Below, one piece after another: positions 4,825 through 10,187 of a stretch of 10,187 nucleotides of DNA (positions are counted from its first letter, which is position 1; each line of letters starts with the position of its first letter). Made by a program: the position numbers and the translations under genes. The notes under the pieces are model-generated. The model was not told the DNA's origin, searched no databases, and saw only the letters and a program-made list of their open reading frames with translations. Origin of the DNA: Planctomycetia bacterium (lineage in GTDB: Bacteria > Planctomycetota > Planctomycetia > Pirellulales > UBA1268); contig RGVT01000067.1 of assembly GCA_010027105.1 (NCBI GenBank), forward strand, positions 1-10,187. The letters run 5' to 3'.

Positions 4825-7182
4825 ATGCGGTCGCGGATCGTGTCGCGTGTCGTCGCAGCCGTCTTCGCCGGTGCCATGCTCGCGGCGGATCGCTGCCGTG
4901 GTGCCGACCCCGCCACGTGCCCCGTGATCGGCCATGCCGCGGCCGCGACCCGCACGACGTCGGCCGGCGGCATGACCAACGGCGACTGGTGGCCCGACCA
5001 GGTCAACCTCGCGATCCTTCACCAAAACGCCCCCGCCGGCAATCCGCTCGGCGCGGGCTTCGACTACGCCGCCGAGTTCAAGCGGCTCGATCTCGCGGCC
5101 GTCAAAGCGGACCTCCGCACGCTGATGACGACGTCGCAGGACTGGTGGCCCGCCGACTACGGCCACTACGGCCCGTTCTTCATCCGCATGGCCTGGCACA
5201 GCGCGGGCACCTACCGCGTGGCCGACGGCCGGGGCGGCGCCGGCTACGGCACGCAGCGGTTCGCGCCGCTCGACAGCTGGCCCGACAACGCCAACCTCGA
5301 CAAGGCGCGGCGGCTCCTGTGGCCGATCAAGCAGAAGTATGGCCGGCGCATCTCGTGGGCCGACCTGATGATCCTCGCCGGCAACGTGGCCCTCGAATCG
5401 ATGGGCTGCGACACGTTCGGCTTCGGCGGCGGCCGGGCCGACGTGTGGGAGCCGCAGAACGACATCGACTGGGGGCCGGAGACGGAGTGGCTCGGCGACA
5501 AGCGATACACGGGCGACCGCACGCTCGACCATCCGCTCGCAGCCGTGCAGATGGGCCTGATCTACGTGAACCCCGAAGGGCCGAACGGCAAGCCGGATCC
5601 GCTCGCCGCGGCCCATGACATCCGCGAGACCTTCGCGCGGATGGCGATGAACGACGAGGAGACCGTGGCCCTCATCGCCGGCGGACACACGTTCGGCAAG
5701 TCGCACGGCGCGGGCCCCGCCGACAACGTCGGCCCCGCGCCGGAGGCCGCGCCGATCGAGGAGCAGGGCCTGGGCTGGAAGAACCGCTTCCGCACGGGCA
5801 AGGGCGCCGACACGATCACGAGCGGCCTCGAGGGCGCCTGGAGTTCCACGCCCACGAGCTGGTCGAACGATTACTTCGACAACCTCCTCGGCTACGAGTG
5901 GGAGCTCACGAAGAGCCCGGCCGGCGCCTGGCAGTGGACGCCGAAGGAAGCGTCGGCCAAGGGCACCGTGCCCGACGCCCACGACGACTCGAAGTCGCAT
6001 GCGCCGATGATGTTCACCACCGATCTCGCGCTGCGGATGGATCAGGCCTACGCGGCGATCGCGAAGCGGTTTCACGAGCATCCCGAGGAGTTCCGGCAGG
6101 CCTTCGCCAAGGCGTGGTACAAGCTCACGCACCGCGACATGGGGCCGGTGACGCGGCTGGTGGGCCCCGAAGTGCCGCCCGCGCAGCGCTGGCAGGATCC
6201 GGTGCCCGCGGTCGATCACCCGCTCGTCGAGGCGGCCGACGTCGCGGCCTTGAAATCAAAAATCCTCGCCTCGGGGCTGCCGGTCTCCGACCTCGTGAAG
6301 ACGGCCTGGGCCTCGGCCTCGACGTTTCGCGGCAGCGACAAGCGGGGCGGCGCCAACGGGGCGCGGATCCGCCTCGCGCCCCAGAAAGACTGGGCGGTCA
6401 ACGAGCCGGCGAAGTTGGCTCGCGTGCTCGACGCCCTCGCCGGCGTGCAGCGCGACTTCAATGCCGCCCAGGCCGACGGCACGCGCGTGTCGCTCGCCGA
6501 CCTGATCGTGCTCGGCGGCTCGGCGGCGATCGAGAAGGCCGCGCGGGACGCCGGCCACACGATCACGGTGCCGTTCGCGCCGGGTCGGACCGACGCCACG
6601 CCGGAATCGACCGATGCCGAGTCGTTCGCCGTGCTCGAGCCGCAGGCCGACGGCTTCCGCAACCATCTGCCGCGGGAGATCGACCGGCCCGCCGAGGAAC
6701 TGCTCGTCGATCGGGCGCAGCTGCTCACGCTCTCGGCGCCCGAGATGACCGTGCTCGTCGGCGGCCTGCGGGTGCTCGGCGCTACCACCGGCTCGGGGCC
6801 GACGGCCTCGCTCGGCGTGCTCACATCGACGCCGGGCAGGCTCACCACCGACTTTTTCACGAACCTCCTCGACATGGGCACGACGTGGCGGCGGTCGCCC
6901 GCATGCGATCAGTTCTTCGAGGGCCGCGACACGAAGAGCGATGCCGTGAAGTGGACGGCCAGCCGGGCCGATCTCGTGTTCGGATCGAACTCGCAACTCC
7001 GGGCGATCGCCGAGGTCTACGCGAGCGACGACGCCGAAGAAAAATTCGTGGCCGACTTCGTCGCCGCCTGGACGAAGGTCATGAACCTCGATCGGTTCGA
7101 CCTGCCCGCGGCGGCCACCGTTTCTCGCGGAGGATTCCCCCGCCACGACACACCGCCGCGCCCCGAGGGTGATTCCCCATGA
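4825..7182 (+). CDS. katG: Catalase-peroxidase with N-terminal signal peptide
   Basis: A 785-residue bifunctional haem catalase-peroxidase that removes hydrogen peroxide. The active N-terminal domain has the distal triad in FFIRMAWHSAGTYR (R121, W124, H125), the proximal haem ligand H288 in GGHTFGKSHG, W346 (TPTSWSN) and D400 (TTDLALR) around it. The Met-Tyr-Trp adduct can form from W124, Y247 (GLIYVNPEG) and M273 (ARMAMND), and the mobile arginine is R444 (GPVTRLVGP). The C-terminal, haem-free duplicate domain runs from about residue 465 to 760. Residues 1-27 form a Sec-type signal: basic MRSRIVSR, a hydrophobic stretch VVAAVFAGAMLAA, then cleavage probable near CRGA-DPA. The enzyme is therefore likely periplasmic, like the exported KatG2/KatP group. 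A strong ribosome-binding site (4811-4817) fixes the start. All catalytic residues are intact. It appears monocistronic: mazEF downstream has its own promoter. Confidence 0.97.
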   Translation: MRSRIVSRVVAAVFAGAMLAADRCRGADPATCPVIGHAAAATRTTSAGGMTNGDWWPDQVNLAILHQNAPAGNPLGAGFDYAAEFKRLDLAAVKADLRTLMTTSQDWWPADYGHYGPFFIRMAWHSAGTYRVADGRGGAGYGTQRFAPLDSWPDNANLDKARRLLWPIKQKYGRRISWADLMILAGNVALESMGCDTFGFGGGRADVWEPQNDIDWGPETEWLGDKRYTGDRTLDHPLAAVQMGLIYVNPEGPNGKPDPLAAAHDIRETFARMAMNDEETVALIAGGHTFGKSHGAGPADNVGPAPEAAPIEEQGLGWKNRFRTGKGADTITSGLEGAWSSTPTSWSNDYFDNLLGYEWELTKSPAGAWQWTPKEASAKGTVPDAHDDSKSHAPMMFTTDLALRMDQAYAAIAKRFHEHPEEFRQAFAKAWYKLTHRDMGPVTRLVGPEVPPAQRWQDPVPAVDHPLVEAADVAALKSKILASGLPVSDLVKTAWASASTFRGSDKRGGANGARIRLAPQKDWAVNEPAKLARVLDALAGVQRDFNAAQADGTRVSLADLIVLGGSAAIEKAARDAGHTITVPFAPGRTDATPESTDAESFAVLEPQADGFRNHLPREIDRPAEELLVDRAQLLTLSAPEMTVLVGGLRVLGATTGSGPTASLGVLTSTPGRLTTDFFTNLLDMGTTWRRSPACDQFFEGRDTKSDAVKWTASRADLVFGSNSQLRAIAEVYASDDAEEKFVADFVAAWTKVMNLDRFDLPAAATVSRGGFPRHDTPPRPEGDSP

Positions 7183-7220
7183 CGGGACTCGTGACGAGCG
7201 CTGCTCTCGGCCGTTTCCAA

Positions 7221-7249
7221 TTGACGGAAGCCGCAGGAAAGGATATACA
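7221..7249 (+). promoter_or_regulatory. Near-consensus sigma-70-type promoter of mazEF
   Basis: TTGACG at 7221-7226, a 17-nt spacer and TATACA at 7244-7249 differ from the consensus by one base in the -35 and one in the -10. Transcription would start near 7256, leaving a leader of about 45 nt to the mazE ATG at 7301. The site lies in the 118-bp gap after katG and is the clearest promoter in the window. Confidence 0.75.
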
Positions 7250-7300
7250 AAGTAGAGACACGGGGCCGTTGTGTGTGAGGAACAGAAGGGAGGCGACCCG

Positions 7301-7543
7301 ATGGCGGCAGTGCAACGATGGGGCAATAGTCTGGCAGTGCGGATACCGGCGCGGCTCGCGGAAAGCCTGGCGATGCGGGAGGGCACGCAGGTCGATCTCG
7401 AGTGCAAGGCCGGTGCCATCGTGATGCGGCCGAAAGCGCGGCCGCGACACCGGCTGTCGCAGTTGTTGCGGGCATGCACCCCGGCCAGGCTGCATCCGGA
7501 GAGCGACTTCGGACCCGACGTCGGTGCGGAGGTCGTCGACTGA
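7301..7543 (+). CDS. mazE: MazE family antitoxin (AbrB/SpoVT-type DNA-binding domain)
   Basis: An 80-residue antitoxin pairing with the MazF encoded next to it. Residues 3-44 form the swapped-hairpin AbrB-like domain typical of MazE (AVQRWGNSLAVRIPARLAES, then LAMREGTQVDLECKAGAIVM). This domain dimerises and binds the operon's own operator. The C-terminal tail (LSQLLRACTPARLHPESDFG and onward, residues 52-80) is the flexible, acidic segment that wraps around the toxin. The start is the ATG at 7301, preceded by GGGAGG (7288-7293) with 7-nt spacing; an earlier in-frame start at 7271 would add ten residues ahead of this good site and is unlikely. Its TGA shares a base with the mazF ATG (TGATG), so the two are translationally coupled. 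Autorepression at the promoter at 7221-7249 is expected from the family. Confidence 0.93.
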   Translation: MAAVQRWGNSLAVRIPARLAESLAMREGTQVDLECKAGAIVMRPKARPRHRLSQLLRACTPARLHPESDFGPDVGAEVVD

Positions 7544-7890
7544 TGGCCGGCTACGTGCCGGATCGTGGCGACTTTGTCTGGATCGACCTCAATCCACGGC
7601 AGGGCCGCGAGCAGTCGGGGCATCGCCCGGCGCTGGTGATCAGCCCGAAGGCATACAACCGGAAGACGAGTCTGTGTGTGGTCTGCCCGGCCACCCGCCA
7701 GGCGAAAGGGTATCCGTTTGAGGTTTCCGTCTGCACGGCCGACGGCTCCACGAGTGTCATTCTCGCCGATCACGTCCGCTCCGTAGACTGGAAGACGCGG
7801 CGGGTGCGACGAATCGACACGGTTTCCGAAGACGTCCTCGGCGAAGTCGTCGGCCGCCTCGAAGCCCTGCTCATAAACCCCGACTGCTAG
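7543..7890 (+). CDS. mazF: MazF family toxin (endoribonuclease)
   Basis: A 115-residue MazF/ChpA-type mRNA interferase, which cleaves single-stranded RNA at short sequence motifs when free of MazE. It aligns closely by eye with Escherichia coli MazF: YVPDRGDFVWIDLNPRQG, REQSGHRPALVISP, YNRKTSLCVVCPATRQAKGY and PFEVSV are co-linear with the E. coli protein. The two residues known to matter for catalysis in E. coli (R29 and T52) correspond to R28 in GHRPA and T51 in CPATRQ, so the toxin looks active. The start overlaps the mazE stop by one base. No obvious strong terminator follows; a short GGCC/GGCC hairpin lies about 15 bp downstream. Confidence 0.95.
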   Translation: MAGYVPDRGDFVWIDLNPRQGREQSGHRPALVISPKAYNRKTSLCVVCPATRQAKGYPFEVSVCTADGSTSVILADHVRSVDWKTRRVRRIDTVSEDVLGEVVGRLEALLINPDC

Positions 7891-7961
7891 CGACTGGTGG
7901 CGATGGCCCTTTCGGCCCGAGCGGTCGTGCCTCGCCGTCCCGGCCGTAGACTTGCCGAGCG

Positions 7962-8951
7962 ATGAGCACCTCCCAACTGCCGCTCTTCGCCGATGACGAG
8001 GGCGTCGATCCGGCAGCCGTCGACGCGGCAGTCGCGCGGCTCGGCGCGGCGCTGCCCCGGTGCATCCGCCTCGGCACGTCGAGCTGGTCGTTTCCCGGCT
8101 GGACGGGGCTCGTGTATGCCGCCCGCAACGGCAAGCCGGCCACCGAGCAGGTGCTCGCCCGGCACGGCCTCGCGGCCTATGCGCGGCATCCCCTGCTCCG
8201 CACCGTGAGCCTCGATCGTACGTTTTACGCGCCGCTCGCGGCTGCGGAGTTCGCAGCCTACGCGGCGCAGGTGCCCGAGGGGTTTCGGTTCGTCGTGAAG
8301 GCCCCGGCGGCCATCACCGATCCGGTGGTGCGGAAGCCGGGCACTGGCGAAGCGGCCCGTGACAACCCGTCGTTCCTCGACGCCGGCGCCGCAGCCGTGG
8401 CGTTCGTCCGGCCTGCGGTCGAGGGCCTCGGCGCGAAGGCCGGCCCGCTCGTGTTTCAGTTTCCGCCGCTTGGCCGGCGCCTGCTCGCCGACCCGCCGCG
8501 GCTTGCAGCCCGCATCGCCGCCTTCGTGGCCGTGCTGCCGCGCGGGCCGCTCTACGCCGTGGAGGTACGCGACCCGGAACTCGTGCGGCCCGACTTCGCC
8601 GCTGCGCTCGCCGACGCCGGGGCCGCGCCCTGTCTGGCCGTCCATGCGCGGATGCCGTCGGCCGCCGAGCAGGCCCGGGAGTTCGGTCTCGAGGATGCGC
8701 GAGGAAGGCAACCGGTCGTGGTGCGTTGGAACCTTCACGCCGGCCGCCGCTACGAAGAGGCGAAGGCGGATTATTTTCCCTTCAACCGGATCGTTGAAGA
8801 GGATGCCCCGAGCCGCGCGGCGCTCGCCCGCCTGGCGGACGTTGCAGCCGCCGCCGACCGGGACGTGTTCATCACGATCAACAACAAGGCTGAAGGCTCG
8901 GCGCCGCTGTCGGTCACGCGGCTGGCGGCGGCGATCTGTGTGTCCGACTGA
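7962..8951 (+). CDS. DUF72 family protein (YecE-like)
   Basis: A 329-residue protein of the DUF72 family, a TIM-barrel fold whose biochemical role is unresolved (E. coli YecE is the familiar member). Landmarks are IRLGTSSWSFPGWTGLVY at residues 35-52, TVSLDRTFYAPL (the V-x-x-N/D-x-T-F-Y motif), GFRFVVKAP, GPLVFQFPPLG, YAVEVRDPELV and ITINNKAEGSAPLSVTRLA near the C-terminus. It is slightly longer than the usual 240-300 residues because of an N-terminal extension (MSTSQLPLFADDEGVD and onward, up to residue 33) that also occurs in many relatives. It begins 71 bp after mazF. A -10-like TAGACT (7947-7952) sits 9 nt before the ATG, and no Shine-Dalgarno is visible. It is followed by a 133-bp gap with a 6-bp stem (CGCTGC/GCAGCG, 9011-9034). 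Confidence 0.88.
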   Translation: MSTSQLPLFADDEGVDPAAVDAAVARLGAALPRCIRLGTSSWSFPGWTGLVYAARNGKPATEQVLARHGLAAYARHPLLRTVSLDRTFYAPLAAAEFAAYAAQVPEGFRFVVKAPAAITDPVVRKPGTGEAARDNPSFLDAGAAAVAFVRPAVEGLGAKAGPLVFQFPPLGRRLLADPPRLAARIAAFVAVLPRGPLYAVEVRDPELVRPDFAAALADAGAAPCLAVHARMPSAAEQAREFGLEDARGRQPVVVRWNLHAGRRYEEAKADYFPFNRIVEEDAPSRAALARLADVAAAADRDVFITINNKAEGSAPLSVTRLAAAICVSD

Positions 8952-9084
8952 AAACGAGCAGTACGCGGGGTGGAATCCGCCGCATTGAGAACGGTCCGGA
9001 GGATCGTTCGCGCTGCTTGCGGCACTGTGCAGCGATTCGTAAAACACCTTCTTCACGACCACGCGTTTACAGGGGTTTTCATTC

Positions 9085-10187
9085 ATGGCCACGGCCACCG
9101 CTCCCAAGAAGTCCGCCCGGCTGCCCGAGTCGAAGAACGTGGGGGGCGCCCTCGACAAGGCGCTCGACGCCGGCAAGGGCATCCTGCGGCTCTCTCCCAC
9201 CTGGGTGCCGCGCAGCTTCCTGCATCCGGGCAAGCGGGTGCGGCTCCACCCGGACGACTACTACGCCTACGGCCTCGACCGGGGCGGCATCGACGAGCGC
9301 TGGTTCGCGAGCACGACCGAGGCGGCCAATGAAGGTCGCGTACCCGACGAAGGGCTCTCGTGGTGCGTGTTCGACGGCGAGCGGTTTCTGCTGCGGGACG
9401 CAGTCGCCGAAGGGGGCGCGAAGCTCGTCGGGAAGGCGATCTGGGACCGCTACAAGAAGTGGCCAGTGTATTCCAAGTTCTTCGACAACATGGGGCCGAT
9501 CCCGCATCACATGCACCAGTCGTTCGCCGACGCGAAGCTCGTCGGCCAGGAGGGCAAGCCCGAGAGCTACTACTTCCCGCCGCAGTACAACAATTGCGAC
9601 AACAACTTCCCCTACACGTTCATGGGCCTCGAGCCCGGCACGACGAAGGCCGACGTCCGCCGCTGCCTCGAGAACTGGAACCGGGGCGACAACGGCATCA
9701 TCGACCTCGCCAAGGCGTATCGCCTGGAGCGCGGCACCGGCTGGCTGATCCCGCCGGGCGTGCTGCATGCACCGGGCTCGCTGCTCACCTATGAGCCACA
9801 GTGGGGTAGCGACGTGTTCGCGATGTTCCAGTCGCTCGTCGAAGGCCGGGCCGTGCCCTGGAGCCTGCTCGTCAAGGACATGCCCAAGGAGAAACACCAG
9901 GATCTCGACTTCATCATCGGCCAGCTCGATTGGGAAAAGAACGTCGACACCCACTTCAAGGAGAGCAACTTCCTCCGCCCGATCGTCGACGAAAAGCGGA
10001 GCGCGCCGGGGGCGACCGACCGCTGGATCGTCTACGGACACGTCGATGGCAAGCAGCTCTTCAGTGCCAAGGAACTGACGCTCGAGCCGGGGGCGAGGAT
10101 CACGATCAAGGACGCCGGGGCCAGTGGCTGGATCACGGTGCAGGGCGAAGGCAAGGTGGGCGCACACGACGTCGCCACGCCCACTCT
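9085..10187 (+). CDS. Cupin protein resembling type I phosphomannose isomerase (C-terminus outside the window)
   Basis: The first 367 codons of a protein with the metal-site layout of type I mannose-6-phosphate isomerases and related cupins. IPHHMHQSF gives H141, H142 and H144; GKPESYYFPP gives E160; IPPGVLHAPGSLLTYEPQWG gives H228. These are the expected ligands of a divalent metal. In ManA the same elements are Q-x-H, a Glu and the H of the G-T-P-H-A loop. The stretch CLENWNRGDNGIIDL (residues 194-208) fits the helical segment between the metal-binding parts, and ELTLEPGARITIKDAG (about residues 331-346) looks like the second cupin barrel. True sugar-phosphate isomerase activity is not shown; it may be a family of unknown substrate. 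The ATG at 9085 gives a sensible N-terminus (MATATAPKKSARLPESKNVG), without a clear Shine-Dalgarno. It stands alone, codirectional with DUF72. Confidence 0.8.
   Translation, partial: MATATAPKKSARLPESKNVGGALDKALDAGKGILRLSPTWVPRSFLHPGKRVRLHPDDYYAYGLDRGGIDERWFASTTEAANEGRVPDEGLSWCVFDGERFLLRDAVAEGGAKLVGKAIWDRYKKWPVYSKFFDNMGPIPHHMHQSFADAKLVGQEGKPESYYFPPQYNNCDNNFPYTFMGLEPGTTKADVRRCLENWNRGDNGIIDLAKAYRLERGTGWLIPPGVLHAPGSLLTYEPQWGSDVFAMFQSLVEGRAVPWSLLVKDMPKEKHQDLDFIIGQLDWEKNVDTHFKESNFLRPIVDEKRSAPGATDRWIVYGHVDGKQLFSAKELTLEPGARITIKDAGASGWITVQGEGKVGAHDVATPT

Noticed and set aside
4633..6219. 528-codon minus-strand open frame antisense to katG
   Set aside because: Opposes an unambiguous katG with all catalytic residues; the translation is a Val/Arg/Gly-rich shadow.
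7271..7300. Ten-residue longer MazE
   Set aside because: The ATG at 7301 has a well-spaced GGGAGG, which lies inside the extended version, and the AbrB-like domain begins right after it.
6256..7773. 505-codon minus-strand open frame across katG, mazE and mazF
   Set aside because: Antisense to three recognised genes; no domain features.
7887..9233. 448-codon minus-strand open frame antisense to the DUF72 gene
   Set aside because: Arg/Gly/His-rich shadow opposite a recognised gene.
9079..10167. 362-codon minus-strand open frame antisense to the cupin gene
   Set aside because: Shadow of the plus-strand gene, whose metal-binding motifs are clear.

Overview
The window is high-GC bacterial DNA with strong G/C preference at third codon positions. 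It carries a Uma2-family nuclease-fold gene, two short toxin-antitoxin modules, a secreted catalase-peroxidase, a DUF72 protein and a phosphomannose-isomerase-like cupin protein. Together with repeat-rich intergenic DNA this suggests a planctomycete, probably of the Pirellulales type. That is an inference from protein style and composition: no rRNA, tRNA or other taxonomic marker lies in the window.

Layout. At the left edge, on the minus strand, is the N-terminal 269 codons of an FAD-binding oxidoreductase of the GlcD/YdiJ type. It is divergent from a complete MFS transporter gene (944-2320, plus), and the shared 134-bp gap contains short inverted repeats. From 2321 to about 4800 the DNA looks like accessory, reworked sequence. 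It holds an imperfect 34-bp inverted repeat with promoter-like hexamers around a decayed coding stretch, a Uma2 gene, a diverged 147-bp-period direct repeat joined by a perfect pyrimidine mirror tract, a small orphan ORF, and a hicBA toxin-antitoxin module bracketed by two copies of a short coding-like direct repeat.

From 4825 onward all genes are on the plus strand and well formed: katG with a Sec-type signal peptide, mazEF behind a near-consensus sigma-70-type promoter, a DUF72 (YecE-like) gene, and a cupin gene resembling type I phosphomannose isomerase that runs off the right edge.

How they fit together. The FAD oxidoreductase, transporter, KatG, DUF72 protein and cupin protein look like ordinary chromosomal genes in separate small transcription units; no shared pathway is evident. 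The two toxin-antitoxin modules and the Uma2 gene are typical cargo of variable regions. I do not see a clear new multigene system. The observations most worth following are the direct repeats bracketing hicBA, the inverted promoter-like repeat beside the Uma2 gene, the diverged tandem repeat with its mirror tract, and the exported form of KatG.
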